64,000 bases of DNA from Acanthosepion esculentum (lineage: Eukaryota; Mollusca; Cephalopoda; Sepiida; Sepiidae), in the NCBI GenBank assembly GCA_964036315.1, contig OZ038498.1, positions 13,664,466 through 13,728,465 of the forward strand, given 5' to 3'. A program made the position numbers and the translations under genes. Shown piece by piece: positions 45,564 to 56,940 of this stretch. Positions within the stretch are counted from its first letter, which is position 1; every line of letters begins with the position of its first letter. The notes beneath the pieces were generated by a model. That model was not told the DNA's origin. It worked only from the letters and a program-made list of their open reading frames with translations, and made no database searches.

Positions 45564-46243
45564 GCATCCTGGGTATGACGATAAACTACGTCCGACAGCA
45601 AGACCTCTAATTAGCAGGTTTTGAGGAGCATGAAATCATCACTTAATTGCTGGTGTTCCCAGGTCCACCCAGATCTGGGGATGTAGCACCTGTTAGGGTC
45701 CCAGCTATGGGCAAATAGTTGACCCCCAAAATGGAGTCAAAACACTATGAAAGTGTACAAATAGATTTTAATACCAGCAATACCTTTTTGTATAAAATTA
45801 TTACCAGCAATAAATTTTTGAAGGGAAAATATTACCAGCAATACATTTTTGGAAAAAAATATATTAGCAGCAATATACTTTTTGAAAAATATTACCAGCA
45901 ATAAAAACCTTGTCGGCATTAAATAACCCATTGAGGCTGATATGCCGTAAAACAAACCAAACCTGTAAAATAGGCATCCTCTTTTTATTGCGTTTAATTT
46001 GTACTCAAAACTTTCATTGCCGTCAACATTCTATTATCAAATTTCTCATGATGGATGAGGAAATGTCCCCGACCCAATCCACTTCCCAAAATCTCACCAA
46101 ATGACCAAACATTTTGGTATCCTATCTTGACCGGACTTAAATTTAATCATATTCTATTCATACGAACGTATCCTACAAAATACTGTCGGCATTAAATAAC
46201 CCATTGGGGTTGATATGCCGTAAAACAAAACAAAGCAAACCAA
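45564..46243 (+). mobile_element. Element A, copy inside the hAT pseudogene
   Basis: Head near CCTGGGTATGACGATAAACT (45568), ATTACCAGCAATA linker repeats and two separated tail monomers (~45915 and ~46190) with ~170 bp of unrelated sequence between. ACTTTCTTTTAA at 45552-45563 and 46244-46255 is the TSD. Confidence 0.85.
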
Positions 46244-46604
46244 ACTTTCTTTTAATGAATTTGCTAGTGGAGTATTTTTCTGCGAAAGTTTCTTTCAAAT
46301 GAAATTGAAGGCGACTTCCGTGTTACATCTTCTTAAATACAGGCACATAAGAGCTATTTCAAAGGGACGAATGCATATTACTGTTGTATTCTAAAATTTA
46401 CCACTCTTTAGATGTGATTGTCTCAGTGGAACGAATTACTCTCAATGTTTTGGGAATCCATTGTTTTAGCTTAAGAACTCTTTCTGCCATGCTTAAAAGA
46501 CGATTCCATCTTGTCTTGCAGTCTAGGATTAGCTTCCGTTCTTTTCCGTTAAATTGTTTTTTTTCCTGAGTGGGGACTTCCGAAAAATTTAACAGACTCT
46601 TCTA

Positions 46605-46663
46605 AGTCCGAATAATGTAAATAGTGTACATAATACCTCATCTCATGAATATAGGCAGATGCT
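46605..46663 (+). mobile_element. SINE S2 tail fragment
   Basis: AGTCCGAATAATGTAAATAG followed by the CATAATACCTCATCTCA end of the tail. Confidence 0.7.
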
Positions 46664-47298
46664 GAAGGATCGGAACGGACCCGATACACCGAAAACATGG
46701 AGACAAATTAAAAAATCCTACCAGAAACTGGCACGAATATCGAACCATCTTCTAATTTTATTTATTATAACATAGATGTTATCTTGAAGTAATGGAGTGC
46801 TGAGATTTCGCAGTTCTAAAAATAAGATATCAGAAAAGCGACATTTTAATTCTTCATCTGCTTCCTCATCATTTTTACTTGAAATTTTATTCGATACGAC
46901 AGTAGATTTATCTCCTTCCTCCTCTCGCTTTCTTCATTTTCACTGTCGTTTACTAATTCTTCAGATTCTTCATTGATATTCTTCTCATACTGCAATCGCT
47001 TTTTGTTCAAACTGAAGAAATAGCTACATGCATTAGATAAGCTAAACACTATTTATGCTCAGGTAAGAATTCTTTTTTAGACTTTACCATAACTGATGCA
47101 CCGTCAGTTGTACACGCTTTATAATGTGTTTATCAAAATCAAGGCCAACCTCTTTTTTACAGTCTCTACGATTTTGACACTATTAGGACCTCCAAGAATT
47201 TTGGACCAAACCCAATGACCAATACTTTTCTTTGTGATGAGAATTAATATTCATGTTTCTCACATTTTTTATGGGTATATATTCACCAAGAATGGCAC

Positions 47299-47637
47299 TG
47301 TCGGAGTTAGCTCCTTCTTAGTTCCCTAATTCTTCACCAGGTGTCTCTCTCCCCATGCTATAAATACCGGGCGACCTCTTGCCTTGATCTCTTTTTTCCT
47401 TCAGGCCTCGTGCCGAATCCTACCTCGCGTGGAGGTGAGGTAAATCTCTCTTTCTTCTTCATGTCACCGACAAGATGTAAGCTCTTAGAAGATCAGCATT
47501 TCCCATTTCTGGGAAAACGCTATGAACATTACAAACATTCACCAAAATACGAACACTCACCAAAGAACAAACACAATGTTCTCACACACACAAATGTTAT
47601 GTCTATGTGCATTGCAATTTGTTTAATACATATTTGT

Positions 47638-47695
<58 letters not shown>

Positions 47696-47822
47696 GTCTT
47701 GTTTGTCTTCTTTCATCTTCGGTTGGACAAATTAAGTCCGCCAATTTTCATGTAGTTGAACCTTTTAATATTCTACCAGTATTTACACGTGTTTCTAATA
47801 CAACAACACCCGGTCCTCTGCA
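47299..47822 (+). mobile_element. Solo LTR, family B (524 bp), inside the hAT pseudogene
   Basis: Starts TGTCGGAGTTA, ends CTCTGCA; GCAC at 47295-47298 and 47823-47826. Carries a TATA-like CTATAAATACCGGG and a (TA)n tract at 47639-47693. Confidence 0.9.
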
Positions 47823-48429
47823 GCACAGAATCGGGACTCTTCACTGATTAGTGTTTCAAAATGATTTACCAGTTCACACTTTTTCTTATCCTAAAAAATG
47901 CTCACCATTTTTACTTACAGACTGTCTCGTATTTGATTGTAGCTTGTTGTGTTTGTTATTAGCCAAATTTTCTTGAGTGAACTTCCTTGAAGCTGTGGTA
48001 CTAGAACTAAAGAGATTTTGGACTGGGTAATGGTGTTAATATCTTTCGTCTTTTAACTGCTTCAACTTCATTGTTCGAGTCAAAATCTTATGCATGGCTT
48101 TTAAGCGAACAAAGAATCCACTTGATGAACCTCCACAACACTTTAGCACATTTTTACACTTTAAGAAATCGGCTTCGTCTTTACCTTTTCTACTCAAATA
48201 ATTTCAACAAGCAATTGATTTTTTTCGACATTGTATGTAATCGGCTAAAAGATGCTAATTACTTTAAAAGTTCTCAGTTGTGCTAAAACATTTTTGTTCA
48301 TCTGAAACTGTTTTCTTTAAATTTTTGATGACAGGAAACTGTACTTTAATATTAACTTTTTATGTTCGCCTAATTATATCATTATCGTTTAATATTTAAC
48401 CTATTCCTACAAGGACAATTACTGCAATG

Positions 48430-48433
<4 letters not shown>

Positions 48434-48478
<45 letters not shown>
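48434..48478. repeat. (TA)n microsatellite
   Basis: About 45 bp TA. Confidence 0.98.
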
Positions 48479-48480
<2 letters not shown>

Positions 48481-48705
48481 AATAAAGAAAAAAAACAGTC
48501 AGATTAAGAATCCAAGGAATTACCCATAAAATATTGAAATCTTTTCTCTCCACCTTCCTAAACTATTCAATAAAATACTATTCTGTTTTCAAAAGTAAAT
48601 CATTTTTCTGAAAAGTTACCTAAAATCGCTTGATAATGGAACAAATTTAAAGTCCCGAAACATAGAAGTTTCCTTGTCGCGATGTAAAATTTTTTTTTTT
48701 AAATG

Positions 48706-48712
<7 letters not shown>

Positions 48713-48761
<49 letters not shown>
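48713..48761. repeat. (TA)n microsatellite
   Basis: About 50 bp TA. Confidence 0.98.
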
Positions 48762-48764
<3 letters not shown>

Positions 48765-49038
48765 TTAAGAAGCAGCTGATATTTTATATATATAGTGCTC
48801 AATATTAAAAATATTCAAATAATATTAAAAATATTAGAATAATATTAAAAATAGAGGGTTAATGATATTATATGAAAAGATTACTTAACTTTTAAACATC
48901 AATTTTTATCCCGACATCGATGTTTCTTGGTAAAATTTCCAGTCTTCAGGGGTAGTGATTTTGAACGGTATTTCCAATCGTTTCGCATCTTTTTCAAAGA
49001 GTAAAAAAGCGGATTGAACAAGACGATTTCAGGTTAAA

Positions 49039-49040
<2 letters not shown>

Positions 49041-49120
<80 letters not shown>
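49041..49120. repeat. (GT)n(GA)n microsatellite
   Basis: About 60 bp GT followed by 18 bp GA. Confidence 0.98.
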
Positions 49121-49124
49121 TGAA

Positions 49125-49825
49125 ATATAAGCATATGGACCTACTTTCAATACCGGTACTGATACTGACTTGTTATTATTTTTTCACCGGTATAATGCCT
49201 ATATTTCAGTATTGGTATTCGTCCCTATGTTGAACTTAGCTGAAACAGTTGAATTAAAAAATATAGTTTCCCAGACGTGAATTCCTTGGAGATTGCTAAT
49301 GGTTGAATTCGTTTCATGGAATTGAAGAGAGGTAATTTTCATCAAATAGTAAGAAATGGATTGGTGCAAAACAGAATAGTATTTGAATAATAATAACTGT
49401 AAAAGTAAGAAAGAGACAGAAATAGAAACACAATGGTGAGATATATATGATTAAAATATACTTTTAAGATGTGCTATATTTATGGGTAAAAGTGCTCAAT
49501 ATCAGGGATAGAGCGTATGTAAATATAAAAGTGAACATCAGATCAACATCGAGCGGTGACAGTCAGTTTCATGCTTGAACGTAATGTGTTTTGTCTAGAC
49601 TATTTAGATATGCTAATCAATGGTGCATTATATGTAGCAAGGTCTATTGTATTACCCTAACGGTTATTGGGTAAGTGATAACAGTTATATTTCAAATTAG
49701 AATATTGAGCAGAAATAATTGTGAATACTAATACGCTTATTTTTAGTATTGCTTGTTAGCTTTATACACATCATTTATTATTGATTACTTGTTACATTTA
49801 CTCATGTTTGCTTTGGTAGTTTTTT
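49125..49825. other. Unassigned AT-rich sequence
   Basis: No supported feature. Confidence 0.5.
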
Positions 49826-49831
49826 TTTCAT

Positions 49832-50415
49832 TTGTCTTTTATTTATGTAATTTATAGTTTCTATTTCCAGGGTTCTTCAGTTATTCCTATGAATATTTTT
49901 TCTTCGTTATATGCTGATTTTAGGATGACTTGGTACATTATATTGTTTTGCAAGCAATTGTCATTTAAGGGGTATTGGTGCATTGCTCTACAGTTGCAGG
50001 TGGTTTTAAATTGTGCGGGTGATTTGTTGGTTATTTTTCTGTTGTGCTTTTTTATTATTTATGTTATGTTCTCGATGCAACTGAAGCCGATTTCCACTGT
50101 GTTTCTTTTCAATAACTTATGCAGAGAGCTTGATGCGGGGAAGTGTTGTATACGAGTTTAATGAATATTTTTTGCTACGTTTGTTTTTACGTTTTTGCTG
50201 TACGGTGGGTTGAACCATATAATGTTTCTTTTCCTCCTAGCTTTTTTGTACTGTATGGTGTATATGTGAATGTTGTCGAATATCCCCTATCTATTAGAAC
50301 TATTTCATACTCTTTTTTGGTTTCGTTAGAAGAATTGTCAGATAACCTGCGGTTAATTGATTGTGGGATCTGCTTGATTACTGTTGGTGAGTGGCTGGAA
50401 GATGTGTGTATGTAA
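49832..50415 (+). other. Two overlapping T-rich frames of unknown status
   Basis: Frames of 109 codons (49832-50161) and 90 codons (50143-50415) overlap by 19 bases in different phases. Both are hydrophobic and T-rich, with no motif I recognise. The region does not match other repeats here. T-rich DNA gives such frames by chance, so I do not call a gene. Confidence 0.25.
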
Positions 50416-50764
50416 AGTGGTTTGTCGTTGGGTTTTCTGTGTGATTGATATATACCTTTTCTTAAGTTGAGGGTAATTATTATCCGTTATTATCTACTTC
50501 TTTTAGGCTTGTTTTTATGTCTATTTTGAGTTCTATATTTTTTAAAGATTTATGATTATTTTACTGCTCCTTAGGATTATTAGACCTTCGTCCCCCGTAA
50601 AGGCCTATATCATTTTTTATTGATTATTTTGCTTAATCCATGTAGTAAATATAGGGTGTTCCAGTTACTTGGACTGATTTTAAATGTGGATTAAGTTTAA
50701 ACGTCCAATGATTTCTTTTGTTTTCTTTCAGATTTAATAACTTAAGTCTTTGGCAATTTCAACC

Positions 50765-50830
50765 ATGGAAAGATTAACAATCAAACAACGTGTTAAAGTT
50801 GTCGAAGCCTATTATGAAAATGGACGTTCA
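50765..50830 (+). pseudogene. Mariner-like transposase, N-terminal fragment
   Basis: ATG followed by ERLTIKQRVKVVEAYYENG, the start of the first helix-turn-helix of a mariner family related to the 51.6-kb pseudogene. Sequence after ~22 codons is unrelated or decayed. TATAGGGTGTTCCA at 50650 may be a worn terminal repeat. Confidence 0.65.
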
Positions 50831-50983
50831 AATTTATAAATATACGCTAGCAAAAATTGCACAGCAAACAGTGACCTTTTGTGGATGCAGTGGCTTTTCA
50901 ACAGTCTTCCTTGAATTTTCATCAGCCAAAATGCGACAATTCTGCTTATTAATGAGCTCAATGTATTTAGTATAACAGAGCAT

Positions 50984-51153
50984 ATAAATTACATAGAAAA
51001 AAAATCCAAAGTTACCTCATTCGAATAGCTATTTCGACCACAAGACTTATTTGTAGGCCTTGTCAGCTTAGACATATGAAGAAAAAAAAATGTTTAAGTC
51101 TTGTGGTTCGAAATAGCTATTCGAATGAAGTAACTTTGGATTTTTATTCTATG

Positions 51154-51160
<7 letters not shown>
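50984..51160. repeat. Long inverted repeat, arms ~65 bp
   Basis: 50984-51048 and 51096-51160 are near-perfect reverse complements (about one mismatch and short indels), including TTCGAATAGCTATTTCG. The spacer is ~47 bp. It is followed directly by (TA)n and lies ~165 bp upstream of the 51323 hammerhead. Confidence 0.9.

Positions 51161-51194
<34 letters not shown>
51157..51194. repeat. (TA)n microsatellite
   Basis: About 38 bp TA. Confidence 0.98.
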
Positions 51195-51196
<2 letters not shown>

Positions 51197-51322
51197 AATG
51201 AAATGAGAACGAATCAAATATAAATTCAGACGTTCATAACATTTATTTAAAATGGGACTCAATACGATTAAATAGTAGAGCAACATTCTTTTTTTATAGG
51301 ATATTACATTAGAACATTACTT

Positions 51323-51377
51323 CCGCCTGATGAGATGTGATGATATACATCGAAACATAGGTGCATTTATGTAGCGG
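51323..51377 (+). ncRNA. Hammerhead self-cleaving ribozyme, type I, intact core
   Basis: Stem I CCGC (51323-51326) pairs with GCGG (51374-51377). The core CUGAUGA is at 51327-51333. Stem II is G plus AUGU/ACAU plus C (51334-51351), loop GAUGAUAU. GAAA is at 51352-51355. Stem III is CAUA/UAUG (51356-51359 with 51368-51371). The cleavage triplet GUA ends at 51373. All invariant positions are present. No PLE coding piece is adjacent. Stem I is only 4 bp as drawn, so activity would depend on loop contacts. Confidence 0.9.
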
Positions 51378-51414
51378 TTTTATACATATTCTAATATAAC
51401 ATCCTATAATAAAG

Positions 51415-51434
51415 TATATATATATATATATTAT

Positions 51435-51501
<67 letters not shown>

Positions 51502-51516
51502 TGTGTGTGTGTGTGA
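51415..51516. repeat. (TA)n(GT)n microsatellite
   Basis: TA runs with one ATTATTATATACAT interruption, then GT. Confidence 0.98.
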
Positions 51517-51624
51517 TGGATAAATTGTCGTCTAAATTACACAGTAATGAAAATAACACTGACATCTCATTTTACCAGATATATTTACCAAAATTGTACA
51601 GAAATATTTTGATAAAGTGTAAAT

Positions 51625-52190
51625 TTATTCAATAAAATCGCCATTGGCTTCAGCTACAGCCTCCAAACGACTGCGGAATCTCCGGCAACACTTCTGGACT
51701 GTCTCGTTTAAGTTGGTGAATGCTGCAATAATCCTTGCCTTCAGTTTTTCTTTGGTGTTACAAGGAGTTTTGTTGGTGTCTCGCTCAACTGCTCCCCACA
51801 CATAATAATCAAAGGGGTTGCAGTCTGCGGAGTTTGTCGGCCAGATGTAAGGAGTGATGTATTTGCATAAATTGTATGACAGTCATGACAGGGTTCTCCT
51901 ACTTGTGTGTCATGGTGCTGAGTCCTGTTGCCAGGCATAGGGTCTTCCAACAGCCACCCTCTTGATTCAAGGCAGAACTACCTCCACAAGACACTTAATG
52001 TAGGCATCCGTGTTGAGTGTTAAGGGTTAGGGTTAACCCTAACCCTCACTCCAAAAAGCATGATGTTGATTGAATATATCATTCAATACTTTCCGAATCT
52101 TCTGCACTGTCCTCAAATTGACACCCAAACACTCTGAAATGTTCGTATTGAAGCTTCCGGCGCGAATGCCAAACACTACAGCATGCTGTT
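51625..52190 (-). pseudogene. Mariner-like transposase, disrupted
   Basis: Minus-strand pieces in order: NTNISECLGVNLRTVQKIRK (DNA-binding region, ~52060-52170), then a telomere-repeat palindrome at 52025-52048, then TLNTDAYIKCLVEVVLP, WQQDSAP (second catalytic Asp), ADCNPFDYYVWGAVERDTNK (third catalytic position) and FRSRLEAVAEANGDFIE with the natural stop at 51625-51627. The first catalytic Asp region is missing at the palindrome, and stops are present. This DDxD-type mariner is inactive. Confidence 0.85.
52025..52048. repeat. 24-bp palindrome of telomere-type repeats
   Basis: AGGGTTAGGGTT joined head to head with AACCCTAACCCT, a perfect palindrome, sitting within the mariner pseudogene exactly where coding sequence is missing. 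Confidence 0.9.
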
Positions 52191-52264
52191 TCTAAATTTC
52201 TGGCGGAGTGAATTGCGTTATGGTGCTGTTTTTTCTCACAGACGGTGCCCAACTGACCCTACCT

Positions 52265-53130
52265 TACTGTACAGGCGACGAAATCAAAATTAAAAATATA
52301 AAATGGCGACATTTTACCCATCGCACATATCTATTTTATACATTTCTAAAACCCTTCTCTTTTTCATTATCTTATCTTCACGTTCCCTCTTAACTTGAAA
52401 AAGCGTTATGCATCTTTGTAAACATTTTCCAGAGATTAAATTAAACAAGTGCCCAAAATATTCATTGCCGATTCTAATAATAGACAGTGCTAAGATAGAG
52501 AATATTTCGGATTATTCATCAAGAATCGCAAAGAATTCAAATTTCAGTGCGATCTCTCCAGTTAACAACACTGACTGATAAATAGAAGCACTATGACAAG
52601 TAATGGTATTGTAGTGGAGGCAGTTGCCAGTTTTAACGGGAAGAGGTTGAAAACTTTCGAAATAAATTAATGGAAAGATTTTCATATAGATTTATATAAA
52701 AAAGCAACATATCGGATTAGTGGTAGTGTGGGGGGTGCAAGTGCACTACGTGGTTTAGTGAAATTAAGTAGTCAGCTTGACTGGTGAGTGTATCGCCGAA
52801 GGAAGACTATACAACATATTGTACCTACCGCATCCAAGGAGTGAGAGATCCAAAAACCGTGAGTAATTCTTTCCTTCCTTTTATAGATACAAATCCATCT
52901 AACGGGCGTCCTGCTCACCAAGGTGCTGTAATCCCACAATATCATTTTTTCTACGACATTGTTGACGACTGACTGGTTGATACAATTTTGTGTCAAGAAA
53001 ATGAATCTTCCTAATATGCTAATAATTTTTACAGGTAAATTTATAGGTGATGTATAATGCATATAAAAAAAATGAAGGATATTATCTTTCTAGATTTTCC
53101 TCGGCGATATGATCATCGAGATGAAAGCTG
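52265..53130. other. Unassigned sequence
   Basis: Frames at 52772-53062 (-) and 52784-52972 (+) overlap each other; no motif recognised. Confidence 0.4.
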
Positions 53131-53135
53131 GGCCA

Positions 53136-54295
53136 TGTTATAATCTTCCTAAAACTTGATCTTCTTCTGATTCATGTTACACAAATTTCCACCACTGGCC
53201 GGATGTGAACGCTCCGAAACCCAAGACTGAACTAAAAATTCCGTCAACTGCACATTGGCTCCGCACATAACTTCCGTTTTACTTACACACACAAAGAAAA
53301 ATACAATCCAGAATTTCTACCCAATAGCACACAGTCTTGACTAAAGAAACGAAATAAAAATTGGAGCCGACCTGAACCTAAGAAAAGGACATAAAAGCTC
53401 ATCAAAGGGACATCTTCGGCAGTTGGACGGCACAACAGCCAGGATACACAACGCTCGTGGAAACGCGGCCTCCTATCTCCAAAGGCAACTCTCCAAAGGC
53501 CGTCGCCGCAGTAAGTCACAACTCACCCTTCCTCTCCTGCCGTACGCCTCTGCGGACAACTTTTACGATTCTATTTTTCTCTTTCTTTCAACGAGACACA
53601 TTTACACCAATTTACCATTTGTTATATTTTTATGTTAATACAATTGTTTATTTCTTAAACCTCCGTCGTTTCTTCTTTGTTTTGCCACCATACGCGAAAT
53701 TATAACATAACTAATTAAAAAATTCAAGAGAACTACAACTAAACAATGCCAGATTTACCTATAAGCTTAGTAGACTGAAGCCTAGGGCCTTAAAATTACC
53801 ACCCTAAGTGTATATTTTGATAATGTCATAGGTCTTTCTTACAACACACGCTGTCATAATTTTAAATACGCGTCACCATCCTCGCCTTTACCCAAATTGT
53901 TTAATTTCAGCCAAACAGCACCCTCTCCCGCCTAAAGAAACAAAATAAAAATTGGAGCCGACCTGAGCCTAAGAAAAGGACATAAAAGCTCATCAAAGGG
54001 ACATCTTCGGCAGTTGGACGGCACAACAGCCAGGACTCACAACACCTGATCGGAACGCGACCTCCTATCTCCTAAGACAACTCACCAAAGGCCGTCACTG
54101 CAGTAAGTCACAACTCACCCCGCCTCTCCTACCGTACGCCTCTGCAGAAGATTTTTACGATTCTACTTGTGTCTTCCTTTCAACGAGACACATTTACACC
54201 GATTTACCATATTTTTTATGTTAATACAATTGTTTATTTCTTAAACCTACGTCATTTCTTCTTTGTTTTGCCACCAGACGCTTAATACAACAACA
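53136..54295 (+). mobile_element. Possible short LTR element: two LTR-like direct repeats ~140 bp apart
   Basis: A ~350-bp block (53342-53693) recurs at 53935-54282 with about 90 % identity by eye (shared TTGGAGCCGACCTGA and CAGTTGGACGGCACAACAGC). TGTTATAAT at 53136 and ATTATAACA ending at 53707 are inverse termini for the first repeat; TGTCATAAT at 53852 may start the second. GCCA flanks the whole (53132-53135 and 54296-54299). The 5' parts of the two repeats differ, so a TRIM-like element is only one reading; two adjacent solo LTRs is another. Confidence 0.5.
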
Positions 54296-54299
54296 GCCA

Positions 54300-54925
54300 T
54301 CTGAATTTTCCTTGAAAATTCAACTTACCAGTGAGTGAAATTGAACCTTAAAAATTCAAATATGCTGACATATTCCACCTGCTGCTATTTATCACGTGTG
54401 AATTTAATGAAATATTTTAACTGATACTCTGAGAAAAGATATTACCTTCGTTATTTTTGTCAGAATTTCTGCGATAAAAACTTATCATTATTTACACGCG
54501 GACTATTGTCCCAATTTCTGTTGTTGTTATCACGATGTTTCGACTGTTGTGCCTCCGTCCTTCATCGGGTGCTTGTCAATCCTAGTAACCTTCGGGGAAT
54601 TTCGAGCTGAACCCTTTTTTAAATATCCGGGAGTAGAATGTTCTCGTTCCGTTCACCAAGTACAGGGATATTTCGTCTTGTTCTTATTTAATGCTGCTCA
54701 GTTATTGCTTGGAATCGTAGCGAACAATAACCAAACAATAAAATAAGAAAGAGACGTGATGGGAACAATATTCTGTGTGTAAATAGCATAATCATTATTT
54801 TAGATCGAAATCATCTTTTGCTTTGTAAATTTATTCCGGAGAATTGGTTGAGTCAGTCTGTTTGCCTTCAAATATCTATTTAAACCTATGAGCTTTGGAA
54901 AATATATAAAAATGAAGCAGCTTAC
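54300..54925. other. Unassigned sequence
   Basis: Contains ATTGTCCCAATTT and TTTCGACTGTTGTGCC near 54500-54560, a weak likeness to SINE S2 tails; otherwise nothing. Confidence 0.4.
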
Positions 54926-54927
54926 TA

Positions 54928-55152
54928 TTAGGTTGGTGCATAATTATCAGGCGTTTTTGTAGTCGAGTTATTTGTTAATAAAAATTACTGTCTTGTTTAC
55001 TTTTTTAATAAAAATATTATTTTATTTTCAGGTTATAAAAATGCGTGTCGATAATCATACGCTCCGGAATAATCATTTAAAAATGTTATTGTTGAATTGT
55101 TATGTTTCTTTTTTCATTTTTAAAAACGCCTGATAATTATGCACCAACCCAA
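54928..55152. mobile_element. Mariner-type MITE (225 bp)
   Basis: A 28-bp stretch after the outermost bases, GGTTGGTGCATAATTATCAG then GCGTTTTT, is exactly inverted at the right end. TA flanks both sides (54926-54927 and 55153-55154). The termini resemble the TTAGGTTGGTGCA ends known from mariner elements. No coding sequence. Confidence 0.95.
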
Positions 55153-55159
55153 TAATTCT

Positions 55160-55520
55160 CGGATAGAACCATTCAATTCTTTTTGGCTTGTGTAAATTCC
55201 TCGGATAATGTTTACTGTTATTTACAATTACAAAGGAAAAGATTGGGAAAGTGATTCCTACATTAATGGACTGGCTTTTACCGGAAGTGAAACAAAATGA
55301 TTTCTACCTTATTTTAAAAGGCGAAAATATGTCGATATCTTAGCTTGTTTCTTTGATCAAACATCTACTAAATGTAATACTTCGCGATAGATTTGAAGAA
55401 AATTGTATTTTTACCTGTAAATAATTATAATGAATTATGGTAGCGGTTGTAGTAGCAGCAGATGTTATTCACTAAATTAATTTCGAATAGATTCATTTTT
55501 ACTGTGAATTTTCTTTTTAT
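55160..55520. other. Unassigned AT-rich sequence
   Basis: No supported feature. Confidence 0.5.
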
Positions 55521-55527
55521 AATTGTA

Positions 55528-55830
55528 TATGCTCGGATTGAGAAACGGGAGAGCCGAGTTCGAATTCCAGTCGAGTCCATTACATTCAATTACGTGATAA
55601 TACCTTTGGGAAAAGGTATGAATCCTCTTCTTCTCCCCTCCACCCAGCTATGGGTAAATAGCAGGACAGATCGGGTTCTATAGCCTTGGATGGCAACTGG
55701 TCTACCGCAGAAAGAAATGGCAACAACTGGTCTACCGCAGAAAGAAATGGCAACCTACTGCCTCGTCAGTCATGTATCGAAAAATACATGATCGCTTAAG
55801 CGTGTATCACGCACGGTACATAACTGACTG
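55528..55830 (+). mobile_element. SINE family S3, with internal duplication
   Basis: GAGTTCGAATTCCAGTCGAG, the central AGCTATGGGTAAATAGCAGG, and tail AACTGACTGAC. The block ACTGGTCTACCGCAGAAAGA ... is present twice in tandem, absent from the 29.2-kb copy. Confidence 0.85.
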
Positions 55831-55839
55831 ACATGTACA

Positions 55840-56930
55840 CAATTTAATAAGGTAAAAAAGAACCAATACACGAACTTGTATATCTAGTGTTCTACATTAA
55901 TTAATGCAGATTAAAAAGAGCAATGATTGGGCCTAATTAAAGACTTCTTTACGATACATAAGCAACATAGAAAACCCAAGAAACTAATTATTTTCAGTCG
56001 TAATTGTTCTTGTACTTTTGTTATAAAACTTCTGTTTAGCTCTAAATGAAAATTCAGTAGACGACATTCCAATAATTTTAATGAAGTAACCAACATTTAA
56101 TCGTAACAGGCATTAATCTTTTATCGATAAAATTAATTCTTTAACTTTTTGAACTCTAAATGCGAGTATCGAAACTGTTTGTTGGTCGTCAATACTGTTT
56201 ACCGTTTGCTTTCCTTCATGTTTTCTCTCTCGACTTCTTCTCTCTTTCTTTCACTTCTTTCATTATTTCTTTTTCTTTCTTTTCTTAATTACATTAGTCT
56301 TCTTTACATTATCTTCTCTTTTTTAGTCTTGGAAAACAGATTACTTTAATCGGCGGAACCATTGAGATTTTGACAAGATGCTTCCTTTAACAGCAGTCAA
56401 GCAGCGACGAAAAAGATTTCCCAGAATCAAGATGGCAGGTGTTGCCTGAAGAGCAGACAGGATGTTTGGAATAAAGTGAAAAGATGGAAGCCAGTTGCTT
56501 TGACCCAACAACTAGCAACAGCACGAACAGGCGTTATTTTCAGTCTGACAGTATCAGTTTTGTTAACAAATAGATTCTGATAAGGTGAGATACACTGAAG
56601 AATGTATGTATATCTAAAGAAAGGCGGTTTCTATTTTTATGAGTATATTTGTATGTATGTCTATATGTATGTGTATGTATCCTATGCATATGTATGCGAT
56701 GACAAACGAATACAGCATTATAAACTGTGGGTATCTAAGACGTTCTTGCGGGGGTTACCAAAGTGGTTATGGGTTTACAGGTGGTCACCTTAGGATAAGG
56801 TCCTTAATTGGAATATGCACCAATTTTTGCCTTTTAAAAAAATACAAAGATAATTAAGGCAAAGATATATTTTGCATGTACCGATAAAATTTTATATCTC
56901 TTAAAATAAAATATAAAATATTGAAAAGAG
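55840..56930. other. Unassigned sequence
   Basis: About 1.1 kb without recognised gene or repeat; T-rich near 56220-56300. Confidence 0.5.
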
Positions 56931-56940
56931 TTCGTAAGTT

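Larger units (their letters stand above)
45010..48300 (-). pseudogene. hAT transposase, BED zinc-finger type, with two nested insertions
   Basis: Minus-strand fragments appear in the right order for a BED-type hAT transposase. LKCKNVLKCCGGSSSG (zinc-finger region) is near 48080-48200. TTDGASVMVKS, around a catalytic aspartate, is near 47085-47120. A DCKTRWNRLLSMAERVL segment is near 46440-46540, and the C-terminal dimerisation block LLSIKPTSIEYERA near 45090-45150. Frameshifts and stops abound. A solo LTR (47299-47822, TSD GCAC) and element A (45564-46243, TSD ACTTTCTTTTAA) interrupt it, and an S2 tail piece sits at 46605-46663. No hAT termini were located. Confidence 0.75.

Noticed and set aside
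48905..48990. Hammerhead-like sequence on the minus strand (CTGAAGA ... GAAAC ... GTC)
   Set aside because: Stem II is closed by a C/A mismatch, stem III has no room for a loop, and stem I is only 3 bp.
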